In this document: in pieces, positions 31,744-42,858 of the stretch
Position numbering within the stretch: position 1 is the first letter of the stretch
Layout of the letters: each line of letters starts with the position of its first letter
DNA from: Strongylocentrotus purpuratus
Lineage: Eukaryota > Echinodermata > Echinoidea > Camarodonta > Strongylocentrotidae
Reading direction: 5' to 3'
Assembly (NCBI RefSeq): GCF_000002235.5
Contig: NW_022145606.1
Coordinates: forward strand, 17,562,254 to 17,626,253
Length of the DNA: 64,000 bases
The notes under the pieces: model-generated
Seen by the model: the letters and a program-made list of their open reading frames with translations, nothing else
What the model was told of the DNA's origin: nothing
Databases searched by the model: none
Program-made: the position numbers and the translations under genes

Positions 31744-32039
31744 CGGGAACGGCTACCCCCTCAATTTTTAGGGGGGATCGTCGTCCCCCCCCCCCCCCCC
31801 CCCCCCCGAAACTTTTGTAAAAATGCCAAAAAGAAATTTATAGCAAATACTGACTAAACTCACTAAAAATTGCAACACACTTTTAACCTCTGGAGGGCCC
31901 AGAGACTAATGCAAATGTAAAAGTCTTGCTCAGTCCCTACATTCCCTCGCATAATCTCCTTCAAAATAAACTAGTAAATATTGTAGAAAATCTTGCATTT
32001 CGTCCCCCCTCCAGGCATGAAAAGAAATTGCCGCCCTTG
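31744..32039. mobile_element. 296-bp hAT-like MITE with 8-bp target duplication GTAAGGAG
   Basis: GTAAGGAG flanks both sides (31736-31743 and 32040-32047). The ends CGGGAACGGC and, inverted, CAAGGGCGGC are similar. Subterminal C runs and GGGGGGAYCG motifs face each other. An eight-base duplication is the hallmark of hAT insertion. Confidence 0.75.
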
Positions 32040-32047
32040 GTAAGGAG

Positions 32048-34085
32048 GTTACATTGAAATCTGTAACTCAGATAGTTCTGACACTTTAAGAATTGTAAAG
32101 GATAATAGATGTGGCACTGGCAGCTAGCCTTCCCTGCAAGCTACATGTTAAGAGTATTCAAAGGAAAGTCTGTAGTATTATTCTGCGCGTACCTGTGCTT
32201 TCACTTTTTGCAAAAAAAACAAAAGTCAAGGAGCCCACCTCACCTCCAAAACAAATCTGTATTTAATAAACTGTACCGGTAATCGAAAAGAATGATAAAA
32301 ACAAAATAGTAAATGTTGTTTTTGGAAAAGCATAAACCAGCTTGTGTAAAGGCTCTAAAGACCAAGAAGGAATGAAATAACAGATTTGCCTTTGATGATG
32401 CAGGGGGGTTTACTACTACCCAATCTATTTGAAGACATGAGTTGATAAGGAGTGGTAACCTTTGATATTTATTAAGTTGAGATTTGAGAGTTCCACCCAA
32501 CAAACAATGAAGCTGAAGTGACAACAGTGTATATATTATGCACATGTACAGTATGTCAGCCCATGCTGTTTGTACAAGAAATAGTTTCTATAATATTAAA
32601 GCATGTGCATGTATTTTGATTTAATATTGTGGGATATTTTGTTAAATTTAGGTTTCTTTTCACTTTCTTTCTTGAAATGAATAAAAGCAGAGAAATCAGA
32701 GAAACAAAATGGCGAAAGTTCGCAAAAGATCGGACCAATAATAAGAAAGTTATAAATGCTTGAAATACAATTTGTATACCGGTATCACTAATTTCTGTTC
32801 TTCTCATAAGTTCTGCTACCCTTGGGGCACTACTCAAAATTTATTACGGAGAGTATATTATTACAGGTCTCGAAAACCATCCCAAGTTAGTGCCAGGTAA
32901 AACGTCTGATGTGTAAAATACCACAGGTCAAAATCATGGTATGGGTCTTGACTCTTGAGCTTGTGCGTACAGTGTATTTAGATCAAATCAAATCAAAGAA
33001 AATTAAATAGCCTACTCTCATTATGTATACATTTAGATGTACAACCCTGTACATACACAATGACTCATTTAATTAGTGCAAACATTTAACGTCAATAACA
33101 TGTAATTGTTTAGTTGATCAAAGTACAGTACAGTTAACACTTGTGTGAAAGACATGGCATTACATGCATATATAAACATAGTGTCCCAAATTATAAAAAT
33201 ATGATATTATGATGTTCATGTATGAACATGACACATTTTGCATTTAACTTTGAAGTTGCAGTGTTGCCATGCTGTGGGTTCACAAAATCAAATTGACTAC
33301 CGGTAGTAGTATAGGTCTGTTTTTTTTTAATGATTTCATCTTTAATAAAGACTAGTCTAGACTATTCATAAATATTTCAACAACTTTCAGGAATAAAATT
33401 GGGGCTTTGAGGAAAATCTGATTATTCAAGCTTCATCAGCTAGTATTAGGCCTGTGGAAAATAACATTATTTCTTACCAAATTCTTATTGATTAATTAGA
33501 ATTATGAACATCTGTCTTGTGAAATTATTAATTCATTGTTTGTTGAGCAGAAGCTAGCTGACCGGTATCACCGCTTATAGGCATGTGTGGACTCAAAATC
33601 TTCATGTACTGTACACATCTACCTGGTGTATTTTAATCTACACACTGTAGGTCTATAAGCTACATGTATGCATGTACATTGAAGTAGGCATTTTTTATTA
33701 GTAGTAGTACGGTAGTACTATTTTTGTTTTACCATTATTATTATCATTATCATTATTGTTATTGCTGCTGTTGTATTTGCTGTTATTGTGTTACACTAAA
33801 CTTGTACATGTATGTTTACCGGTAATGTTTTATTTAATATATTTTGAGAAGTGCCCCAAGGTAGAAGGAACTTGTGAAAAAAAGAGAAATCAATGATATT
33901 TTTGTACACAGCAAATGGGAGAGTTATCCATGTCCTACTTCACAATCCACTGACCGAACTACCAATTTGAGATCCGCGTAGACTTTGATCTCATATTCCA
34001 AATTTAAAAACTTCCTTACTCTTGGTCTGATTCAATTCAAACTTCTGCCATTCTGTTTCTGTTATTTTTTCTGCTTTCATTCAAA
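32048..34085. other. Intergenic, no gene recognised
   Basis: AT-rich with ACATGTAC simple repeats. Short ORFs lack splice context and codon bias. Confidence 0.55.
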
Positions 34086-34933
34086 TCAATACAAGGGTTG
34101 GTATGGGGTCATGATTTTGGTTCAAATGAAGCATATATGCAATTTTACAACATTCAATGATCGTTGTCACGGTTGAAATTGAGTCTAAAGTGATGAAATT
34201 GTAAATAATAATCTCTTTATGTTGTATAGCACCCTCTCAAGACTGATATTACTTAAGCTTTTAAACATTGTTTCTTGACTTCAATCGACCGATTTTCTAT
34301 TCCCTTTGGCAATGATATACATGTATCAGAACTGCATATCCTGCATGGCCTTTAAAGATGAAGTTGAGTTCTGGTCAGGCGATTGTATTGTGAAAGAAAC
34401 GGTGTGGAATCGACCAGAAAAGGTTGATCAAGTGTATTGCAAGGTTCTGGAATCATCAAAATGATAAGAAATTTGGCCAAGTCTTGGTAAAGTTACAAAC
34501 ACTGTACACAGAAAGATGTATAGGGGACTACACAAACATGTGGCGTAAAAATCTGTCCATAGATTTTTACAATGTTACATGACATATTCAGAATATGAAG
34601 GCATTTGAAGAGCCATGCTTTTCAGGGAACATGTCTTATCTGATGTTCTTCCACACTTGCGTAATAAGAATGATAACGCTCACAAATTATTTTTCACCTC
34701 TTCCCAGAACTCAACATTCTCTTTAACAGGCACTATTTGAAATATTCAAAAAATTACTGGGAGTACCGGTAAATCTTTTATTATTCAATTTCCCCGAAAG
34801 CAGAAGGGTTTTAGGGGGTAAATTTTCTAGTGCTTACAAATACATCTACAGGGGCATCCAAACATATCAACATTCTCAAGAATTGCTATCCATTCAATAT
34901 TTAAAATTTACCCAAACTTTGCATTACCTTTAA
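34086..34933. mobile_element. Family 1 repeat, copy C, split by a family 2 MITE
   Basis: Left part 34086-34350 and right part 34737-34933 follow copy A. The break falls at the GCATGGCC / CACTATTTGAAAT position of the family body. Confidence 0.85.
34351..34736 (-). mobile_element. Family 2 MITE, copy c, nested in family 1 copy C
   Basis: Inverted relative to copies a and b, with intact TTTAAAGATGAAGTTGAGTT and TTAAAGAGAATGTTGAGTTC ends. Its position dates it after family 1. Confidence 0.87.
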
Positions 34934-35565
34934 AAGTAAACTGCAATTTTCCATTGCACGGTTTTTCATAATACTAGTATTCTTAAGTCAATATGCAATA
35001 GAGAAAAGAGGGTACAGTCACCCTTACAAAATCCGAAAGGACTTTTGTCAAAATCTGCTTTGTAATGTAATTGACTGTGCAATTGTGCATGAATGTTTAC
35101 ATTGTCGATATGTTTTATGGTTTTCAGATATCACCATGGAATTTTTTGCGGTGCGTTCTGATGATTTTTCAGTTCAGTTGAAACATCGCTTGACATTTGT
35201 CTAGCGAACATGGCAAATATTGACAATTTCAAGACTTGTTTAATCAATTATTATGATGATTATGAATTTGATCCATTTGTATGTTACGGTATACAGTGTA
35301 TGTCACTTTACGGGTGTATGGCATTTTACACTGAATGTTTTTGCTTTTACACTGTTTTAGAAAAAAATCACTATATGACTTTAATTAGCTCCTACTTTTT
35401 TTTCCTATTTTCTTTTGTTGCATAGTTATAAGTGTGTACATATTTTGTTGGATATTTTGTTATTTATACAGAATATTTACTAAATCTTTGTGATTTTTTT
35501 TTTTTAACACTTCACACAGCTATACAGTAGGTGTGTGTACCAAATAATAACAATTTTCCCACTTG
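34934..35565. other. Intergenic, no gene recognised
   Basis: AT-rich. A 71-codon ORF at 35210-35425 (aromatic and Cys-rich) has no splice or homology support that I can see. Confidence 0.5.
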
Positions 35566-35818
35566 CATATATAGCGCTTAATACATCTACGATGTCTCGA
35601 AGCATTTTACAGATGTTCTATTACCCCGGTCATAGGATTCAATACTTGCCCGCACACAATGTGTGCACAATCTCCACTCCCTGGGGAAGCATTCCAGCCA
35701 GGCGCTACTTGACGCTCTATAAGCTATTTGACCAGCACTGACGGTACACCTGGGTGGATAGTAGCAAGTGCAGGTTAATATCTTGCCAAAGGATATTAGT
35801 GCCATGTCGGGATTCAAA
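35566..35818 (-). mobile_element. SINE copy, inverted, head truncated
   Basis: Shares ATTTTACAGATGTTCTATTA, CACACAATGTG, CACCTGGGTGGA and CTTGCCAAAGGATATTAGTG with the SINE at 49458-49763. A degenerate B box is present but the A box is absent. Confidence 0.75.
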
Positions 35819-35825
35819 ACCTTGA

Positions 35826-36530
35826 CCTTCCAAAATTGAAAACTATGTTTCAGTCCTATGTACAGTACCTTGACAATTTGAGAGCTAGCTCTTTGAGGTG
35901 AAAGCAATCCTTTTACTTAGACATTTATTGGGATTCTTCAACAACAAGGGCTATACAGGGCGTATCATAATAAAGGATATTGAAGTTTAATGACGATTTA
36001 TATGAAAACTACTGATTTCATAATCAAGCATTTTATGTCTGTTAAAGGACAGAATGTCCTCTTTTTAATGACACCCCGATCATACTACTACTGTCACAGT
36101 TGACTGAATAACAAAGCATTGCTGTCCACCATGTGAAAGGTGCACTGTGACAAGTTAGCATTCACAGATAAATTCTAAAGATTAGTGCTTGTGTCAGCCC
36201 AGACATATTGAAATGCTGAACAATGAGTGGATTATGTGTCTAAGAAGGAAATGTTATCAAACTTGGCACAGTGCACCTTTCACATGGTGGACAGCAATGC
36301 TTTGTTATTCAGTCAACTGTGACAGTAGTAGTATGATCGGGGTGTCATTAAAAAGAGGACATTCTGTCCTTTAACAGACATAAAATGCTTTATTATGAAA
36401 TCAGTAGTTTTCATATAAATCGTCATTAAACTTCAATATCCTTTATTATGATACGCCCTGTATACACATGTAGGGTAGGAAATTCATGAAAAAGCTTGCA
36501 ATATATTTTCATCATGAACCAGAACTCCTC
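35826..36530. repeat. Segment duplicated at 36770-36970, here carrying a foldback insertion
   Basis: CCAAAATTGAAAAC, CAATTTGAGAGCT, GAGAGCAATC-like and ATTCATGAAAAAGCTT sequences match 36770-36970 in order, except for the foldback at 35954-36462. Confidence 0.8.
35954..36462. mobile_element. 509-bp foldback/MITE with 199-bp inverted arms and TA target site
   Basis: Arms 35956-36154 and 36262-36460 are near-identical inverted repeats starting CAGGGCGTATCATAATAAAG. A unique centre of 107 bp separates them. TATA flanks both ends. TA duplication and CAGGG ends suggest a Tc1/mariner-superfamily non-autonomous element. Confidence 0.9.
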
Positions 36531-36552
36531 TATAAGGCCTAAACAAAAAATG

Positions 36553-36764
36553 TTGTATTGCCCTTTAGTTACAAATGTAGGTGCCAAAACATGGGTCGGT
36601 CGGTCAGAAATCTTTTTCTTTTTTTCTACTTTCTCTTTTTTTAAGCTCCCTCTTTGGGCTGATTTTTCTCAGTTTTGAATGCTTTACCGTACCGTAATAC
36701 TTTTTTTTTTTTAAGCCGACCGTCTATTTCAAAAAATGTTGGTCGGTCGCAAAGGGCAATACAA
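36553..36764. mobile_element. Small foldback with TTGTATTGCCCTTT ends
   Basis: TTGTATTGCCCTTT is exactly inverted at the right end, with GGTCGGTCGG-type subterminal motifs facing each other and T-rich sequence inside. Confidence 0.75.
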
Positions 36765-36769
36765 CCAAA

Positions 36770-36970
36770 TGTAGCAAGATTTGATCCAAAATTGAAACCT
36801 AAGTTCAGTCCTAACTTAACAATTTGAGAGCTCTTTGAGATGAGAGCAATCTTTTTATTGAACATTTCTACCTTGGTATTCTTCAACAAGGGATATAAAC
36901 ATGTAGATAAGCTAGGACATTCATGAAAAAGCTTACAAATTGTTTTTCTTTAATATGAATCGGAACTCCC
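36770..36970. repeat. Duplicate of the flanks of the 35954 foldback (empty site)
   Basis: AGGGATATAAACATGTAG aligns with AGGGCTATACACATGTAG, the sequence obtained when the foldback and one TA are removed from the first copy. Confidence 0.8.
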
Positions 36971-39380
36971 CCTTCTCTTTAACTTTGGCCACTTTCATGT
37001 AAAGGCCATTCACAACCCAAACACGCAAAGACAAGTTGTGAATTGTCTTCTGATACAATAGCTCTCTGTGCTGCACAAGACATAGAAAATGCATGGTTCT
37101 CCATAATTGTATTTGCACAGTCAAACTGAGTAGAATGCCATTGTATTGGATGTTTACTATATGCTTCATGGCAAATTAAATCTACCATTTAATGGATTCA
37201 TTCACTAGTCTGCCAATAAAGACCTCTATTAGCGATTAGCTTATCAAAATATCTATTCACATTTCAATTTTTCTCCCAAAGAAAAGGTTTTATCATTACT
37301 TTTGCTAAATATACATGTAGTTTATAATTTGAACATTATTGTATATGATTTATCCATTTCATTTTTCAGTTCAGAGATGGTCTTTAAATGTATATGTAGT
37401 ACACTGCGTATCAAAAAAGTTTACCAACTTTGGTAGCTTAAAACCATTCACTTAATGATGTAATCAAGTTATTATATGTTGATTAATGTACTATTACCAG
37501 TCTCTTTTTCATGTAAAAGATTATATCATGTTTTAGTGTGGTTTTGAATAAACAAACTTGAACTTGAACTTGAACTATGTCCCATTTGCAGGCCAAAAAA
37601 ATGTAAAGGTTAAATTCCAACGGCATTTGAAAGATAATACTAATTTAAAAATTCCCTAAAAATAGGGGGGCTTGAAAATGTCTTTAAGTGGGAAAATAAT
37701 GACTATTAGTTGTCAAATCGACTTAAGAGCTATATAGCCAGTAAGTAATAGTCTGATTTTTCAGACCATTGTACCGAATGGTCGTACGTTTTATGCTGCG
37801 CAAAGATTCAATCGGTTTAATTTTGGCCATTACAAGGAGTGGGTTATTGATGTAGACAAATGCTTGTACCCTTTTAATTACAGCTCATTTTTTTGTATGT
37901 TACTACCAAAGAAGAAAAAAAGCCAGTCAGTCACTCATAGTGTCTGACAGTGAAGTCTAGCAAGTAAACGGGTTTCCTTGCATAATTTGAATATTAGGAC
38001 ACTGCTAACGTTAAGATTTCACAGATAGGACATACATGTACATGACATATTCATAATTCCTGCAAATTTCTAATTCTAAATTCAAGATGTGCAGTGTATT
38101 ATGTGACTTTGAATTTTTAACAATAAACCTTGACAATTCCATTCCATTCAATTCAATTCTAGAGTTGGGTATATAGACTAACTGTGTCATTCTTATTTGA
38201 AGGAATAGATTGAAAGGGATTGCATGCCCTTGATGTGCATACCAATACCAAAGAAAGTAATACGCTAAAGGGATTAAGTGACTCTTCGCACAAATATCTA
38301 CATTTGGCTGAGAGCAGAGACGCAGAAAGAGTTCCAAAACTCAAGGGCTTACAAAGTACAAAATAGATTATATACAATTTTGTATGTCACTTGCTTCATT
38401 TCACTTCTTATATCTGTCAACCTCTTTCTTTTGAATGTCCTTCGGTACAGTTTACGCATCAAATTCCATGCTTAACAGCTTTTGAATAGAATGGTGACAA
38501 TAGCGTCACAGTCTATAATTCATTCAAAGGAACGTATTGATCACGGTTTCTCAATGGCTTTCATAGAGTCTTTGACTCTTTTCTTCACTCATGCTGGGAG
38601 AAATGTTTGACTTTCACGCTAGAAATATGTCTGGCATTTTGTTTGCTTTCAAATTTGAGTGAAAAATTTAGGATTAACAATACTTCCGGAGTGCATGACT
38701 TTGATCTCTGAACTGTTTTGCGTCTCATTGAAACTTCTCTATTTACTGCTTTGACTGCTTTGTGCTCACCCTACAGTGTAACTAGATAAATATATTGCAT
38801 AATGTGAGAGGTCCTTGTATTGGGGCCAGGGTCCAGATTCCAGAATCCCCTCCCTTTTTTTTCTTTTCATGCCAGTGAATATCTATTCCTTATCATTTTC
38901 TTTCTTGGAAATGACATACATATTATGTGCATGTGATTAGCAGTAAGCACGATGAGATTACTAGATAAGATACATTCAAACCATTTAAATGTACATGTAC
39001 TGTACATATATATCTGTTGCACTAATACGTTTGAAGATGCTGTGGAAATGCATGCTCATGGGGCCTGAATCAATTCTGAAAATATTTGGTCTGTTTGAGT
39101 TTGTTCCTGTTTATGAGTGCATTGCAAATTGCACAAATATGTTTATGTTTGTCTTTGCGGTCATAGTGGACCGACTTTGATTGTTTGGACTCAATGGGAT
39201 ATATTAAATTCTATGACTGTCTCTCCCACTTAAATTGCAGGCTTATACTTCAGGTCATTGCTTTCCGATTTAGATTGGTTGTGGTGTCATGCATCGATGT
39301 GTTGATCATATAATATTCATTTCCTATGCTGTCATCCGTCATTTGCGTAAGGAGCAAATGTTTTTCCTTCTTTTTGTTAC
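36971..39380. other. Intergenic, no gene recognised
   Basis: AT-rich, low-complexity in parts (GAACTTGAACTT at 37557-37576). No supported exon. Confidence 0.55.
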
Positions 39381-39491
39381 TTTTTAAAGGAATTTCCATT
39401 ATTGTTGAGGAATTGTGTTTGTAATCAACTCTTTATTGACAAAAGTAAATGATTTAAATTGTGGTTTCCTTCTTCTTGTTTCTTTTTACAG

Positions 39492-39572
39492 GAATTTCCA
39501 TCACTGTTGGGTAATCCAAGGGAAATATGGCTTGATTTTGAATGCTGTTACAATGTGATCTTTTTCTCATTG
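39492..39572 (+). other. Orphan exon-like segment (81 bp)
   Basis: CTTTTTACAG precedes and GTGAGT follows an open 27-codon segment (phase 0). It may be a non-coding 5' exon of gene 2, an exon of an unseen transcript, or chance. The acceptor side belongs to a local duplication: about 48 bp at 39360-39410 resemble 39465-39515 (CCTTCTT.TTGTT...GGAATTTCCAT). Confidence 0.25.
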
Positions 39573-40156
39573 GTGAGTATTGAGATCAAAATTTATTCAT
39601 ACATACATATTTACATTACATGTAGCTTGCTTACTGTGTAAGAATAACCCAATTCAATTTATATGCAGCTGGAATAGGTCCGACCGCCAGATAAGAGTAC
39701 CGAAACTGTGACATCATAAAAATCTTTTTCTTAGAATTTCTCATTTTGTACTTCATTTTCCAAAAGAGCATCACAATAAACAATAATGTCCAAATGTTGA
39801 AAACCAATTGAATATGTTGAGTATTGGCTGAGATATGACCTTCCGAATAAATAGAGTTCAATAGGTTCTCACTGTTATTTTGCACTGGAACCTCTTACAG
39901 TATGCAGGACAAAATATTGTTTGTGATTGACTTTAAAATACGTGCCAAGCGCCAACCCTTCCAAATTATCCAGAATATTCTGATTTTCTGAATTTTTAGG
40001 ACCTAAAAATTTGGAATATTCAGATTTTTAAAAATTCTGAAAGACCGTTGTTTTCTTCTTTTTTTTCTTTTTTTTTCAAGCCATGGTAAGGCTGTGCGAA
40101 CCCTGCTAGAAATTCCTAATTCTTATTTTCAAATGTTGGCAGGTATGCTTTAAGCC

Positions 40157-40649
40157 TTAAAGGAAAAGTCCCTCCTGATATCTAGTTGGTTTTCATAAAA
40201 GTACCAACAACAAAAATGAGCAGCGCATTTTAGTGAAAGTTTGACCAAAATCCTACTAAAATTATTAAGGTTATGAATTTCTAATCAACAAAGCACAAAC
40301 TGGTAACATTGTGAAGTATGTTGCGAGCTCCTCTCTCATTTGTGCTGTATATAAAATGTAATATATTTTTAGTAATAGCTTTGTGTCATACTAGGGGTTG
40401 CATAGAAACATATTTGCAATATATGTCAGAAATAGACATTTCTGATTTTTTTTTTTTTTTTTGGAAATAGCAAATGGGAAAGAACCTCTCAAGATTCTTC
40501 TCAGAGTTGCCAATTTATTTTTGATTGCTCGCAACTTAGAAAGTGTATAACTTTCATATTTTCAATTGTATTTCGTTAAAGTTTTACTGACCTTTATTTT
40601 TATGCTTCTATTACAACTAACTTGATATCAGAGGGGACTTCCCCTTTAA
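40157..40649. mobile_element. MITE with TTAAAGG(G/A)AAGTCC ends, copy 1
   Basis: Ends TTAAAGGAAAAGTCCCTCCTG and inverted TTAAAGGGGAAGTCCCCTCT. The body contains GAGCTCCTCTC and TGTGCTGTATATAAAATGTA. Related to 60875-61545. Confidence 0.75.
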
Positions 40650-41418
40650 CCCTATTTAGCCCGGGCTATTTTGAAACTGCATAGCCCAGGGGGGGGCTTC
40701 TCAGGCCCCCCCCTGTGATCTCGGCCGTGAAACGCCCGATCGCCGCGAAAATTTGCATACATGTCAAGTGAAGTGTATAGAATACTATGGTAATTTCAAT
40801 TTTTTTGAAAAATTCACTCATTTGCATATTTATGGTAATTTATGCAAATAAGGTCATTAAATTCACATTTTTGCCCATAAATCAGACATTATTCATATTT
40901 AAGCATTCTTTCTCACTACATATATTTGTTAGACCATTTGGAATAATAATACAACACAAAAATTTGAAAAACCAGGGTTATTCCTTATGTTATCTATTGT
41001 TTTGATAATTTCTTATGTATTTCTTTGTTTTTTTAACTTATGTATTTTATTGTTTTTGTTGTTTTATTTCATTTCCAACTATAATTCAACTATTTTGACC
41101 CCAAAATAAACACCTAAAATCTGAACAAGACCAAATAACCAATGTTTTACCTCTTTATTTGAAAAATGAGATTTCCATATGTTTTGTACACAAATCACAA
41201 AAATGAGCGATTTTCGGGCTGACATGCGAAGACAAAAGGACACGTGACTTTGTAATGGTAGGTCCGATTTTCGAAAAATTTCTTTCAAAAGTTGCGCAAG
41301 ACTCGAAAGAAAAAAGTCACAAAATTTCAGTGCAAGATTTTCTTGCGTTAAAAAATTATCGCGAAAAATGTCGAGGGGGGGGCTTCTCAAGCCCCCCCCC
41401 CGGGCTAAATAGGGTTAA
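40647..41418. mobile_element. 772-bp element with AACCCTATTTAGCCCGGG ends
   Basis: The left AACCCTATTTAGCCCGGGCT is inverted at the right end. Subterminal GGGGGGGCTTCTCA(A/G)GCCCCCCC hairpins occur at both ends. It abuts the previous MITE. No transposase ORF. Confidence 0.8.
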
Positions 41419-42735
41419 CTTGCCGCTGTTGGGTAAATGATACAGTTTTAAAATACCCTTTTAACAAATTAAATCTCTTTTGAAGGGAATGAGGAAGGAG
41501 CAGGGATCATGCTCTTATTCTCAGAGAGAGGGCACCTTGTTTACTACTATATTAATAATATACTGTTAAAGTAGAAATATTTGTGATACATTAATTTTCG
41601 TGGATTTCGCGCCAAGATCTGTAAGCTTGAATTTTAAAACTCACGAAAATATAAGCACTACTTCGTATGCATGTTTTGAACAGGCTAAATTGCGTGCAAC
41701 CCAAATTTAAGAACCGGCGAATATGTTTTGGGGTCGCCCAGCGCGAAAAGTTAATCACGCAAAAATAACAGCGTTTACAGTAGCACTTGTATATTTCTTT
41801 TGTTGTGTCTCGTGACATAATTTTCCTGTCCACTGAAACCAAATTGTCTGAACTCTGTGTATCACTATAGACCTGTGTGTGTGAATGCACATGAATACAT
41901 GTACATGTAGTCTGTGTTGGCACATAGTGAGATAAACAGTCAAAAAGAGCTTTATTGTTCCAATAATTGCCTATATTGAAGTGCTGGTGATTACAGGAAT
42001 GGTCTAATGACAAATGTGCACATCATATCGATACAGATCATTTCCATACTATCCCATTTCAAGGCATATATATATATCGATACGGCTCATTTCCCTACTC
42101 TCCCATTTCGAGTCTCCATTATGTAGGTGAAGGCATCAGACCTGTCAACCAAATTCACATCCAGGTTATTTTCTAAAGCCTTGTGATGAAAGATGGTTGA
42201 ATGTTATGGCCTGATGGACATCTTTGTTAGTAGAGAGAAACCCTCCCACTGGCAGAAAGCTTATTGACACCATCCATCATTGCCAGCAAGAAGAAAAACA
42301 GATTTCTGTTTATTAAATATGAAACCTCAGACTATAGACCTTGAACATGCATGTACTGTACATCTCTATTCTTAGATAGGTCTATAAGTGTAGGCTAGAA
42401 ATGTCTCATAGTTGCTTGTTATTGTCATTATTACAGCTCCTGTAACATTACATAAAAAGTTTCATCTAAATCACCCCAAATATTTCACAATTGTTCCATT
42501 AGCAAATATGCAACTCTACATATGTGCTACATTTTGAAAAAAATCAAAATATTATTCTGAAGATTGCCAGACAAAGGTAGGTGCATGCATGATTTATTCT
42601 CTTCAGTAGACATGCACTTTAATACAGATCAAATAAACAGGTTTGTCCATAAGGACTCTCAGGAGGGCTTCCAAGTATATCATGATTTTTTTTTTTCTGT
42701 TAACACAATTTTGTGTTATTTCTGTCTTTCTGCAG
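41419..42735. other. Sequence upstream of gene 2, probably intron
   Basis: AT-rich. A direct repeat of about 40 bp (ATCGATAC.G.TCATTTCC.TACT.TCCCATTTC) lies at 42028-42110. It ends in the TTCTGCAG acceptor of gene 2. Confidence 0.5.
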
Positions 42736-42858
42736 ATGCCACAGACATCAGCATGAGGAACAGCCAGATACATGAAGCTGAGCAACAAATTTTCATAGAG
42801 CTAAACTCTCATGACGTTTTAGGAATTATTTTCTTGTGAGAGCCAAAGCGACGCAACC
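42736..42858 (+). other. Gene 2 5' UTR portion of the coding exon
   Basis: Begins after a good acceptor (TCTTTCTGCAG). An in-frame stop TAG at 42820-42822 precedes the chosen ATG. Out-of-frame ATGs occur at 42736 and later, so translation may involve reinitiation or leaky scanning. Confidence 0.6.
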
